NCBI GenBank assembly: GCA_946415755.1
Contig: CAMKTS010000028.1
Location: 1 to 40,736, forward strand
Source of the DNA: an uncultured Prevotella sp.
Lineage (GTDB): Bacteria > Bacteroidota > Bacteroidia > Bacteroidales > Bacteroidaceae
Length of the DNA: 40,736 nucleotides
Reading direction: 5' to 3'
Positions 1 through 7,270 of the stretch are shown in pieces. A program made the translations under genes and the position numbers. The stretch's first letter is position 1; every line of letters begins with the position of its first letter. Under the pieces are notes generated by a model that was not told the origin of the DNA, ran no database searches, and saw only the letters and a list, made by a program, of their open reading frames with translations.

Positions 1-280
1 AAAGGTACAACTAAACTACAACTGCTACAACGTGTATTTCAACGGATGCTTACGCAAAACGCATTTTTATTGCCAGCTGAATTGCGTCTACCAATATGCC
101 CTGTAAAAGGCTCCGACACTCACGTGCCAGAGCCTTCAGATCACATTATTTACTTCTAAATAACTTTTTAAAATGGGGCCTGCGCACCTCACGGTGCCGT
201 GGTTTCGTTCCCCAGAATATGTTTTACTAAAAAATACAACATTCGTTTGTACTTGTGCGGTTCGCGTTGCGTGCGAACCT
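1..280. other. Non-coding stretch with several hairpins
   Basis: I see no convincing gene on either strand here. Apart from the terminator-like hairpin listed separately, there is a 5-bp stem at 184-188/193-197 (GCACC, loop TCAC, GGTGC), and a perfect 7-bp stem at 259-265/273-279 (GGTTCGC/GCGAACC) that starts one base after the stop codon of the minus-strand small peptide gene. That second hairpin could protect or end the peptide message, but it has no T-run. The short plus-strand open frames over 173-411 overlap the peptide gene antisense and show no coding character. Confidence 0.5.
107..136 (-). terminator. Probable intrinsic terminator of the minus-strand transcript
   Basis: A perfect 7-bp stem, AAGGCTC at 107-113 and GAGCCTT at 130-136, closes a 16-base loop. 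Read on the minus strand the 3' arm runs directly into TTTT (complement of 105-108). It lies about 145 bases downstream of the small peptide gene and is the first good terminator candidate for the transcript that starts near 2846. Confidence 0.5.
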
Positions 281-427
281 TTAGAAGTCGAGGAGCATCA
301 GTTCACGAGTCAGCACTTCTGCCTCGTCAGTCACCTCTGTGTCGGCCTTTGGCAATGAGTTTGCCAGCATGCCGACGGTCTTCAACTCTAACGTTTCCAT
401 TTCAGGAATGATATATGTCTTTTTCAT
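281..427 (-). CDS. Small acidic peptide, MKKTYIIPEMETLEL type
   Basis: A 48-residue protein beginning MKKTYIIPEMETLEL and continuing through GMLANSLP and an acidic stretch (KADTEVTDEAEVL) to LLDF. It has no signal peptide, cysteine or membrane segment. Many Prevotella and Bacteroides genomes carry short proteins with this K-x-Y-x-x-P...L opening; I know of no established function. The reading frame allows a start at 448 (adding MFKNKKA), but the ATG at 427 gives the familiar N-terminus and is preferred. It lies 58 bases downstream of the large secreted protein on the same strand and is probably cotranscribed with it. The family resemblance is from memory; the reading frame itself is seen directly. 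Confidence 0.62.
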   Translation of the reverse strand: MKKTYIIPEMETLELKTVGMLANSLPKADTEVTDEAEVLTRELMLLDF

Positions 428-449
428 TGCTTTCTTGTTTTTGAACATG

Positions 450-484
450 AATTACCATTAATTATCCACGAATTGTTCATGAAT
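450..484. repeat. Degenerate heptamer array (weak), intergenic
   Basis: The 58-base joint between the secreted protein and the small peptide can be cut into five 7-base units (for example AATTACC and AATTGTT). The units are more diverged than in the other arrays of this window, so I rate it only as a possible member. Confidence 0.3.
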
Positions 485-485
485 T

Positions 486-2504
486 TTATTTCACGACAAC
501 TTTACGGCCGTTTACGATATAGAGGCCCTTGGTGGGATTCATCACGCGCTGACCGTTGAGGTTGTAAACCTCTGAGTCCTGAATCTTGAACCCTGAAACT
601 TGAACCTTATCAATGCCCGTTGTCTCGCTGTCATTGCCGAAGCCGAGGAACTCGCGAGCACCATACGATGCCTTGCCCTGCAGGTAAATCTTGCCAGTGC
701 TCAACGTACCACCCGTCCAATGATAGAAGCCTACTGTTTCGCTCTTCTTTGCCAATACAAACATATACTCATTGTTGGCAGAATTATCTGTTGTGGCATT
801 TGCGGTAGAAACCGTCAGGTCGTTCGTACCTCCAATAGCATCAGCCGAGACAATCACAGGAACGCTGATGGGTGTGCCATCTGCTCCAGCCTTATACAGC
901 ACTACAGGAGTATTGGCAGGCACCTTACCTGTTGCCACCTCGTTCAGCGTAACAGACGTCTCGTTGTCAGTAGCGGTATAGACGGTGATGCCGGTAGCGC
1001 TGAAGTCTGTTGCATAAGGACTGCTGAAGGTTGCATATTCGGCTGGTGTGATAGTAACAGGAGCATATCCAAAGATTTCAATCTTTGAGATCTGCGTGTT
1101 ATGGCTACTCGTAACCTTTAGAATATAGATTGTTCCTGCATCTTGGTTCTCAGAAGAGATTTCATATTCATGATTCACATTCTTAGCACCAGTTGTTTCA
1201 GTACTCACGGCTTTTTCACCTACAAATATGTTCTGTTTAACATCACCTGATGCTCCTGAAGTTCCATACACTTTAATCTTGCTTACGTTAAATCCAAAAG
1301 CGGGGAACGTTAATGAGCAACCAGATTTACCCATCAGCAAATAGCTTGAGTTATGATAATATCCATTTCCATCACCGCCGCCAGATAAGTTAAAGGTGTA
1401 GACACCATCAGAATAATTATTTGAAGCAGTTGTTTTGTTAGTTGAACCTGAGGGGAATGAGAAACCATTTGTGGAAAAGTCAAATGTTATGACTGGTGCT
1501 ACTGTAACAGTTATATCGCAAGTTGCGGTCTTTGTTATACCATTCTCTGTATAACTAACATTAATTTCTGTGTCAGAAGTGGTCAATACACCGCTTGGTG
1601 TCCAGGTACAAGAAGCTGTGACATCATCTTCGCTACTGTCGGTGTATGTTGCAGTAACCACCATACCTGTGGCATCGAATGTCTCCCCATCGGTATAGGT
1701 CGTTTTTGTTGGTGGTGTTGTAATAACAATGCTAGTAAGTGCGGGGATTTCTTCAAAATTAATTTGCACAGTGCAAGCAGATGTTGGAGTTACAGTAAAA
1801 GTGTTATCGCCATTGTTGACAACTGTTGCTGTACCAGAAGTAACGGTATAACCTTCAGCTCCTGCTTTTACACGATACCCATCTTTGGGCGTGGCTGTGA
1901 TGACTGTTCCGGACAATTCAACTGTACCCTTATCATTGTCATTTGACTGGGCTGTAATAGTATAAGCGGCTACATCACCAATTTCAAGTAAGATAATAGG
2001 AGTGGCATCAGCTTTACAACTGAAAGTACCGCCGTCATTATTTATATTGACATTGTTTGTTCCTCTATCAATTGCAGCAACGGTATAACCAGTGCCGTTT
2101 GTAGTAAAGGACCAGTAATTCATACTTCCTTCACTGACCTTGAAATTATAATTTGTTTTACCTGTGCCATTTTTATAGAGGTAGTATGTCTTTCCTCCAC
2201 TTGTGTATTTAAGATAGAACTGATTTGCATTCTCTGAATTGACTTCGAGAGTCCAGGCTTTTCCAGAAGCGACAGATGTGTTAACTTTATTGTCTGTGTT
2301 AAGTGTTACTTCAGTTCCTGTGATTGTTGCGCCGTTTACGGTGCCATTGGGCAAAGCATAATACTTACTGTTAACATAGGCAGCTACTACGTAACTTTTG
2401 CCATTAGAAGGAGCAGCAGAGGAAATTTGTGCCCACACGCTCGAACTACCTGCTACGAGGGCGCATAGCAGGAGCAATGTTTTGAGTAAAAATGTTTTTT
2501 TCAT
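486..2504 (-). CDS. Secreted multidomain Ig-like protein with C-terminal sorting-like tail
   Basis: A 672-residue exported protein. Residues 1-26 form a signal peptide ending SVWAQ. Residues 30-175 look like a lectin-type or beta-trefoil-like region rich in aromatic and Asn residues. Residues 180-252 and 255-336 are Ig-like beta modules; the second (TDGETFDATGMVVTATY) matches the bacterial Ig-like group 3/4 pattern. Residues 338-485 form another beta-sandwich (FSTNGFSFPSGS...). The last 28 residues (EVYNLNGQRV...VNGRKVVVK) are the tail common on Prevotella secreted proteins. No catalytic motif was found, so substrate binding or surface adhesion is the best guess. I start at 2504, where MKKTFLLKTL begins a clean signal peptide, rather than at 2540. 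The gene is noticeably more AT-rich than the PL11 gene beside it, which hints at separate origin. A long structured leader precedes it. Confidence 0.8.
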   Translation of the reverse strand: MKKTFLLKTLLLLCALVAGSSSVWAQISSAAPSNGKSYVVAAYVNSKYYALPNGTVNGATITGTEVTLNTDNKVNTSVASGKAWTLEVNSENANQFYLKYTSGGKTYYLYKNGTGKTNYNFKVSEGSMNYWSFTTNGTGYTVAAIDRGTNNVNINNDGGTFSCKADATPIILLEIGDVAAYTITAQSNDNDKGTVELSGTVITATPKDGYRVKAGAEGYTVTSGTATVVNNGDNTFTVTPTSACTVQINFEEIPALTSIVITTPPTKTTYTDGETFDATGMVVTATYTDSSEDDVTASCTWTPSGVLTTSDTEINVSYTENGITKTATCDITVTVAPVITFDFSTNGFSFPSGSTNKTTASNNYSDGVYTFNLSGGGDGNGYYHNSSYLLMGKSGCSLTFPAFGFNVSKIKVYGTSGASGDVKQNIFVGEKAVSTETTGAKNVNHEYEISSENQDAGTIYILKVTSSHNTQISKIEIFGYAPVTITPAEYATFSSPYATDFSATGITVYTATDNETSVTLNEVATGKVPANTPVVLYKAGADGTPISVPVIVSADAIGGTNDLTVSTANATTDNSANNEYMFVLAKKSETVGFYHWTGGTLSTGKIYLQGKASYGAREFLGFGNDSETTGIDKVQVSGFKIQDSEVYNLNGQRVMNPTKGLYIVNGRKVVVK
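570..604. repeat. Heptamer array inside a coding sequence
   Basis: Five consecutive 7-base units on the minus strand, such as TTCAAGT, TTCAGGG and TTCAAGA, 35 bases in all. They encode roughly residues 634-645 (KVQVSGFKIQDSE), the linker just before the sorting-like tail. Period and unit count match the arrays at 16590 and 36554. Confidence 0.7.
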
Positions 2505-2574
2505 AATAAACGTTGTTATAGTTAGTAAACTCATCTTCATCCAACTGGCGAAGCCCGTACTAACCTTATTATAA

Positions 2575-2846
2575 AAAGAAAAGCGCAGACCCCAACCATA
2601 CTCCAGCTCAGGTCTGCGACAACCTTACAATCCGTATGTTGAAGCCTACGCACAAGGCGCACACTCCAACGGATTGTAATTTGCTCTTATTTCCCTTTCG
2701 AGGTCGCAGTTCGAGCTGGAATTGAGCATCGTCCGCAGGTCCTTCCTGCGAACACGGGTGACATGTGTGCGATTCAGCGAGCAAAGACAGAACTCGTTCT
2801 GGTCTTTCGAGCGTAAGCACACTCGCATTCGACACTAGTCGGATGC
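2575..2846 (-). promoter_or_regulatory. Structured leader RNA, candidate attenuator or riboswitch
   Basis: Read on the minus strand, this gene-free stretch contains in order: a hairpin at 2807-2783 (CAGAAC/GTTCTG flanked by AAAGA/TCTTT) enclosed by GTGTGC/GCACAC (2822-2817 with 2770-2765); a CGCAGG/CCTGCG hairpin (2750-2734); a perfect 11-bp stem TTACAATCCGT/ACGGATTGTAA (2679-2669 with 2635-2625); and a terminator (2618-2584). The segment 2720-2703 contains CCAGCTC and CTGCGAC, which pair with GTCGCAG and GAGCTGG at 2620-2602. That pairing would use up the terminator's 5' arm, so the two forms exclude each other. This is the architecture of an attenuator or riboswitch. I recognise no known class. 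It could instead be a free small RNA of about 265 bases. Confidence 0.6.
2584..2618 (-). terminator. Intrinsic terminator at the end of the structured leader
   Basis: An 8-bp perfect stem, CGCAGACC (2618-2611) with GGTCTGCG (2591-2584), is followed on the minus strand by CTTTTCTTTTTAT. It lies about 70 bases before the ATG at 2504, so it would stop transcripts before the gene unless the upstream alternative pairing forms. A further 7-bp stem (2564-2558 with 2527-2521, GTTAGTA/TACTAAC) sits between it and the start codon. Confidence 0.65.
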
Positions 2847-2876
2847 AAAGGTAGCACTATTTTTTGAAACCGCAAA
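2846..2876 (-). promoter_or_regulatory. Bacteroidetes promoter for the structured leader
   Basis: Minus-strand TTTG at 2876-2873, 19 bases, then TACCTTTG at 2853-2846. This matches the Bacteroidetes -33/-7 pattern. It places the transcription start roughly 335 bases upstream of the ATG at 2504. Confidence 0.7.
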
Positions 2877-2955
2877 GCATTTTGCGAAATAAATTTCCGA
2901 AAACCATCGCAGTGCTTACGAAAAAAGAGATTAATAAGCGATTAATAAGCGAACC

Positions 2956-3267
2956 TTATTTGATTCGAGCTACAAGATTGGCAGGGTTGTTGCGCCTATC
3001 CCAAAAGTCAACAATCCAGATAATGTTTCTGCCAACATAATAGATCATACGATAGTTTTTGTTGATGGAAATAGCACGATAATCTCGTGAGCGATTGCTC
3101 AATAGTGTTTCTGGGTGACCAGCAAGAGGATATTTCATCAATGTCTTTAGGCGATCATCTACCCTATCAACAATCTCGTCCGCATGACGTTTGCCAGCAA
3201 ACTCAAAAAATGTATCGTATATTTTCTCGAAAGCCTTTTGGGCAGGCTTGGTGATTCTAAATTGCAT
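2956..3267 (-). CDS. RelE/ParE-family toxin
   Basis: A 103-residue basic protein with the features of the RelE/ParE toxin fold: an N-terminal helix region (PAQKAFEKIYDTFFEFAGKRHADEIVDRV), then the strand pattern DYRAISINKNYRMIYYVGRNIIWIVDFWDRRNNP near the C-terminus. Members either cut mRNA on the ribosome or inhibit gyrase; the sequence does not tell me which. Its start overlaps the end of the upstream antitoxin-like gene by 11 bases, the usual coupled arrangement of type II modules. Length is typical for the family. About 125 bases separate it from the structured leader's promoter, transcribed in the same direction. Confidence 0.8.
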   Translation of the reverse strand: MQFRITKPAQKAFEKIYDTFFEFAGKRHADEIVDRVDDRLKTLMKYPLAGHPETLLSNRSRDYRAISINKNYRMIYYVGRNIIWIVDFWDRRNNPANLVARIK

Positions 3268-3532
3268 AAGACTCGAGATGTCTATTTACGAGCATAGACT
3301 TGAATTCTGGCCAATCCATTCCTCCGTTTTCCTCCATTTCACGCTCTGCCTCGTCAATGCGTGCATTGGCCTCATCGACATTAGTAGGCCCAACGAGTGG
3401 CATGCCTGGCCAATTGTCAATGCCATACAACTGTTCATCGTCATAGTTTAATGCTACAGCACCAATGGGTTCTGCAGCCATGCCGACGCTTTCCTTCTCT
3501 TCTATTACTGGGTACCTCTTTTCTGCCATCAT
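3257..3532 (-). CDS. Antitoxin-like protein paired with the RelE/ParE toxin
   Basis: A 91-residue acidic protein. The N-terminal half (KESVGMAAEPIGAVALNYDDEQLYGI) shows no helix-turn-helix or ribbon-helix-helix that I can recognise. The C-terminal half (NVDEANARIDEAEREMEENGGMDWPEFKSMLVNRH) is the amphipathic helix with a W-x-E/F-K segment that partner antitoxins use to cover RelE/ParE toxins. Two adjacent ATGs at 3532 and 3529 are possible starts. A good promoter sits 20 bases upstream. The antitoxin assignment rests on size, charge, overlap with the toxin and the C-terminal pattern. With no visible DNA-binding domain, autoregulation may need another factor. Confidence 0.7.
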   Translation of the reverse strand: MMAEKRYPVIEEKESVGMAAEPIGAVALNYDDEQLYGIDNWPGMPLVGPTNVDEANARIDEAEREMEENGGMDWPEFKSMLVNRHLESYAI

Positions 3533-3551
3533 TCCCTTGTTGTTTACGCTG

Positions 3552-3582
3552 CAAAAGTAGGCATTTTATTTGTAACGGCAAA
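3552..3582 (-). promoter_or_regulatory. Promoter of the toxin-antitoxin operon
   Basis: Minus-strand TTTG at 3582-3579, 19 bases, TACTTTTG at 3559-3552, followed 19 bases later by the antitoxin ATG. It is back to back with the first copy of the duplicated plus-strand promoter sequence at 3592. Confidence 0.65.
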
Positions 3583-3591
3583 ACAAAAAAC

Positions 3592-3628
3592 CAAATAAAT
3601 TTGTTTTTTCGTTCGGTTTGCACTACCT
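3592..3628 (+). repeat. Upstream copy of a 37-bp promoter repeat
   Basis: These 37 bases are identical to 3752-3788. They contain TTTG at 3600-3603, a 20-base spacer, and TACCTCTG at 3624-3631, where one T of the -7 box is changed to C. It therefore looks like a weakened or fossil copy of the PL11 promoter lying exactly 160 bases upstream. Sequence after the box (GAGCTGCGCTCGAAGG) differs from the downstream copy. Confidence 0.8.
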
Positions 3629-3685
3629 CTGAGCTGCGCTCGAAGGTACTTCTGCTCGACATATCAAAATTAAAACAAGTTTTAT

Positions 3686-3716
3686 TTTGCTATGTACTCG
3701 CTTATTCGTACCTTTA
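3686..3716 (+). promoter_or_regulatory. Promoter-like element between the two repeat copies
   Basis: TTTG at 3686-3689, 19 bases, TACCTTTA at 3709-3716. The last base of the -7 box deviates from TAnnTTTG. It is the middle one of three plus-strand promoter-like elements in tandem upstream of the PL11 gene. Confidence 0.4.
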
Positions 3717-3751
3717 ACTTCGTTGAAAGTCGGCGGCACCTCAGAAAAAAT

Positions 3752-3791
3752 CAAATAAATTTGTTTTTTCGTTCGGTTTGCACTACCTTTG
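3752..3791 (+). promoter_or_regulatory. PL11 operon promoter, second copy of the repeat
   Basis: TTTG at 3760-3763, a 20-base spacer and a perfect TACCTTTG at 3784-3791. The ATG of the lyase follows 26 bases later. The first 37 bases duplicate 3592-3628 exactly. Confidence 0.75.
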
Positions 3792-3817
3792 CAGGCGAAA
3801 TTGAAAAGAGATAACGT

Positions 3818-5824
3818 ATGAAGAGGATGATTCTTGCTGTCGTGGCAGCGATGTGCATCACGACGGCAGTAGCTGAAAGCGGCAAAAGTAGAGGACTGTG
3901 GGCCTGTAAGACCGTTGATGGGAAACAGGTGTTTGTGAGCTGGCGAATGCGTGCCACCGACCACCCGCTGAACACGACATACAGGCTGTATGCCGACGGT
4001 GAACTGGTGAAGACGCTGACCGACCGCACCAATACGACGCTGCCGCTGAGCAAGGCAACGGCGACGCTGAGGCTGGAGGTGGCCGACCAGAGCGGAACAG
4101 TGATAGACAGTCAGGAGGGAGTGACTTGCGACGACAACTTCTTCCACCGCATCAAGCTGGAGTATCCCGGCGACTATGCGATGGGCGATGCCACAACGGT
4201 GACCTATACGCCCAACGACTGTTCGGCATACGATATGGATGGCGACGGAGAGCAGGAAATCATCATGAAGTGGGAACCCTCCAATGCGGGGGCCGACTGT
4301 AAGGCGACGGGACCACAGATTATCGACTGCTACAAGCTGAACGGCACCCGTCTGTGGCGCATCAACCTGGGACCTAACATCATTGCCGGATGCCGCGTCA
4401 CCTTCCTGTGCTACGACTTCGACGGCGACGGTCGTGGTGAACTCATCACCAAAACGGCACAAGGCACCAAGGACGCAACGGAGGCCTACCTGTCGAAAGG
4501 CCCTGCCGCCACGGCCAACCACAGCCTGTCGAGCATCAACAGTGCCGGCGTGATAACCAATGGCGGAAAGGAGTGGCTGACCTGCTTCGACGGCACGACA
4601 GGCCGCGAACTGGCCACCGTCGACTACTGGCCGCTGTTCAGCATCAGGAGCGAATGGTACGACGGTACTGACAAGACCGACGGTGCCAACTACGGACATC
4701 GCGGCAACTGGATGAAGGGCTGCGTGGCCTTCCTGCCCGCCGAGGGTGGCAAGGTGGTGCCCTGCGCCGTCACCGTGCGCGGCATCTACACCTATAGCTA
4801 TGCAGCAGCATGGACGTGGGACGGACAGCAGCTTACCAACCTGTGGAAACATACATCAGACAAGAAAGGACAGGGCATCTATGCAGAGGGTGCCCATAGC
4901 CTGACGGTGGGCGACCTGGACGGCGACGGCTACGACGAAATCATGGTGGGAGCGGCAGCACTCGACCACGACGGCACACTGCTCTGGCGAACGGGGCTGG
5001 GACACGGCGACGCTACGCATCTGGGCGACTTCGTGGCCGATAATCCCGGTATGGAGGTGTTCATCATCACTGAGGAGAAGACGGCTACCTACGATGCCGC
5101 CATGCTGGATGCCAAGACGGGAAAGGTACTGTTGGGACTGCCACAGACCGGCGGTGACACAGGTCGCGGCATGGCACTCGACTGTGACGAACGCTACGAA
5201 GGGGCCGAAATCATGGAGTGGAGCAACGAGAACCTGATGACCTGCAAGGGAACGGCCATCGCACCGTGGCATATCGGCTCGACGAAAAGCTCGTCGATCA
5301 ACTACCGAATCTACTGGGACGGCGACCTGCTGGACGAATACCACGACCGCAGCCATGTGGACAAGTGGAACAGCACGACACAGACGTGGGACAGGCAGAT
5401 GACCTTCTACAGCTATGGCGGAGGGGCATCGACCATCAACGGCTCGAAGTATAACCCCAACCTGCAGTGTGACCTCTACGGCGACTGGCGCGAGGAGGCG
5501 GTGTACTGGACGAAGCAGGACGCTGACTACTACCTGAACATCTACACCACCACGATGGAGAGCAGCTACAAACTGCCGTGGCTGCGCGACGATCACGTCT
5601 ACGACATGGCTGTTGCATGGCAGAACTGCGGATACAACCAGCCGCCACATCTGGGATATAGTCCGGTGGCCTACTACAAGGAACTGGGCGAGGTGTCAGG
5701 CATCATCACCGTAACGGGGGATGCCTCAGAGAAGGCCGGTGTACGCAAATACCTGAAGGACGGGCGGCTGCTCATTGAGAAAGAGGGTATCTGTTATCAT
5801 GTTGATGGAATAAGGAGAGAGTAA
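3818..5824 (+). CDS. Rhamnogalacturonan lyase, polysaccharide lyase family 11
   Basis: A 668-residue exported enzyme that should cleave the rhamnose-galacturonate backbone of pectin rhamnogalacturonan I by beta-elimination. Residues 1-19 are a signal peptide. The family signature is the N-terminal beta domain (SRGLWACKTVDGKQVFVSWRM) followed by a beta-propeller carrying repeated calcium-binding D-x-D-x-D-G loops: YDMDGDGEQEI, YDFDGDGRGEL and GDLDGDGYDEI. Length is normal for PL11. The last 30 residues (KYLKDGRLLIEKEGICYHVDG) resemble a Bacteroidetes sorting-type tail. The stop overlaps the start of the next gene (TAATG), so the lyase and the acyltransferase are translationally coupled. Whether it acts endo or exo cannot be told from sequence alone. 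Confidence 0.92.
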   Translation: MKRMILAVVAAMCITTAVAESGKSRGLWACKTVDGKQVFVSWRMRATDHPLNTTYRLYADGELVKTLTDRTNTTLPLSKATATLRLEVADQSGTVIDSQEGVTCDDNFFHRIKLEYPGDYAMGDATTVTYTPNDCSAYDMDGDGEQEIIMKWEPSNAGADCKATGPQIIDCYKLNGTRLWRINLGPNIIAGCRVTFLCYDFDGDGRGELITKTAQGTKDATEAYLSKGPAATANHSLSSINSAGVITNGGKEWLTCFDGTTGRELATVDYWPLFSIRSEWYDGTDKTDGANYGHRGNWMKGCVAFLPAEGGKVVPCAVTVRGIYTYSYAAAWTWDGQQLTNLWKHTSDKKGQGIYAEGAHSLTVGDLDGDGYDEIMVGAAALDHDGTLLWRTGLGHGDATHLGDFVADNPGMEVFIITEEKTATYDAAMLDAKTGKVLLGLPQTGGDTGRGMALDCDERYEGAEIMEWSNENLMTCKGTAIAPWHIGSTKSSSINYRIYWDGDLLDEYHDRSHVDKWNSTTQTWDRQMTFYSYGGGASTINGSKYNPNLQCDLYGDWREEAVYWTKQDADYYLNIYTTTMESSYKLPWLRDDHVYDMAVAWQNCGYNQPPHLGYSPVAYYKELGEVSGIITVTGDASEKAGVRKYLKDGRLLIEKEGICYHVDGIRRE

Positions 5825-7266
5825 TGCTGTTCAATTCATTCGAGTTCCTGGTGTTCCTGCCGATAGTATTCGCACTCTATTGGCTGTTGCAGCGAGAGAG
5901 GCGGTGGCAGAACCTGCTGGTGGTCATTGCGAGTTACATATTCTACGGCTGGTGGGACTGGCGATTCCTGTTGCTGATAGCTCTTACCTCGCTGTGCAGC
6001 TACGGCAGCGGCGTGCTGGTAGAGCACTATGAGGGGCAGCGACGGAAGCAGAAATGGGTCAGTGCCTGCAACATCGTGCTGAACCTCACCATCCTGGGGG
6101 TGTTCAAATACTTCAACTTCTTCGTGGACAACTTGGAGGCCCTGTTTGGGGCAATGGGCTGGCATATCGACTGGGTGACGATGAACATCATCCTGCCCGT
6201 AGGCATCAGCTTCTATACCTTCCAGGCACTCAGTTACACGATTGATGTCTACCAGAAGAAACTGCCGGCAACGCACGACCCCGTGGAGTTCTTCGCCTAC
6301 ATCAGCTTCTTCCCGCAGCTGGTGGCTGGTCCTATAGAAAGGGCCACCAACCTGCTGCCACAGTTTCAGCGGCAGCGACAATTCGACTATGCCAAGGCGG
6401 TAGACGGTCTGCGACAGATGCTGTGGGGACTGTTCAAGAAGATGGTCATTGCCGACAACTGCGCGAGCATCGTCAACGAACACTGGGGAGAGTTTGAGAC
6501 CATGCCGGGACTCTCGCTCCTCGTGTTGCTGTTCCTGTTTGGCATACAGATATATGGCGACTTCTCAGGCTACTCGGATATCGCCATCGGCTGTGCGCGA
6601 CTGTTCGGAATCAACCTGATGCGCAACTTCGCCTTCCCCTATTTCGCAACGACCATACCTGACTTCTGGCGCAGATGGCATATCTCGCTGACTACGTGGA
6701 TGCGCGACTACATCTACTTCCCATTGGGCGGCAGCCGCTGCGGAATGGTGAAGAAGCTGCGCAACGTCTTCATCGTATGGGGAGTCAGCGGACTATGGCA
6801 CGGAGCCAACTGGACGTATATCTGCTGGGGACTGTATCACGCCACGCTGATAGCCGGCTTCACCTTGCTGGGACTGAACGGGAAAGACAGGGCAGACAAG
6901 CCTCGCGGCAGCTGGCTGAAACGGCTGGCTAAGTTGCCGCTGGCGATAGTGACCTACCTGCTGGTGGTGTTGAGCTGGATCTTGTTCCGATCGGAAAACA
7001 TGCAGCAAGCCTCACGGTTTGCCGACAGGTTGTTCTCAACCCTGTTCGACGACTACCATATCCTCTATGGAGAGAAATGGGTGTATTGCAGCTTCGCCTT
7101 CCTGCTGGTGGAGTGGCTGCAGAGAGACAAGCAGCACGTGCTGCAGTTGCCGAACTTCAAGCCGTTTGGCTGGCGATGGTGCCGATGGCTGGTCTATTAC
7201 ATCCTAATAGTGATGATTGCCCAGAATGTGGGGAATGCACAGACGTTTATCTATTTCCAATTCTGA
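5824..7266 (+). CDS. MBOAT-family O-acyltransferase (AlgI/DltB-like)
   Basis: A 480-residue polytopic inner-membrane protein of the MBOAT family. It opens with the classic MLFNSFEFLVFLPIVFALYW, contains the YTFQALSYTIDVY and PQLVAGPIERA segments, the DFWRRWHISLTTWMRDYIYFPLGG block, and the catalytic-histidine motif SGLWHGANW (His near residue 326). AlgI-like members pass an acyl group, usually acetyl, across the membrane to a periplasmic SGNH-type partner that loads it on a polysaccharide. The downstream gene supplies such a partner. The start overlaps the PL11 stop by one base. Pairing with a pectin lyase is unusual, since these enzymes normally sit in export loci; the acceptor is unknown. 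Confidence 0.92.
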   Translation: MLFNSFEFLVFLPIVFALYWLLQRERRWQNLLVVIASYIFYGWWDWRFLLLIALTSLCSYGSGVLVEHYEGQRRKQKWVSACNIVLNLTILGVFKYFNFFVDNLEALFGAMGWHIDWVTMNIILPVGISFYTFQALSYTIDVYQKKLPATHDPVEFFAYISFFPQLVAGPIERATNLLPQFQRQRQFDYAKAVDGLRQMLWGLFKKMVIADNCASIVNEHWGEFETMPGLSLLVLLFLFGIQIYGDFSGYSDIAIGCARLFGINLMRNFAFPYFATTIPDFWRRWHISLTTWMRDYIYFPLGGSRCGMVKKLRNVFIVWGVSGLWHGANWTYICWGLYHATLIAGFTLLGLNGKDRADKPRGSWLKRLAKLPLAIVTYLLVVLSWILFRSENMQQASRFADRLFSTLFDDYHILYGEKWVYCSFAFLLVEWLQRDKQHVLQLPNFKPFGWRWCRWLVYYILIVMIAQNVGNAQTFIYFQF

Positions 7267-7270
7267 AAAG

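Noticed and set aside
173..411. Plus-strand small open frames
   Set aside because: They overlap the minus-strand 48-residue peptide and hairpins and have no promoter or coding features.
2540..2540. Upstream ATG at 2540 as start of the secreted protein
   Set aside because: It adds MKMSLLTITTFI before an already complete signal peptide and lies inside a leader hairpin.
2608..2835. Two overlapping minus-strand open frames of 75 and 60 residues
   Set aside because: They run across the stems of the structured leader in two frames, have no recognisable protein features, and the terminator falls at their end. The pairing explains the sequence better than coding.
3623..4852. Minus-strand open frame of 409 residues antisense to PL11
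   Set aside because: It is a shadow of the GC-rich PL11 gene: composition is Val/Gly/His-rich without domains, and it crosses the PL11 promoter and repeat.
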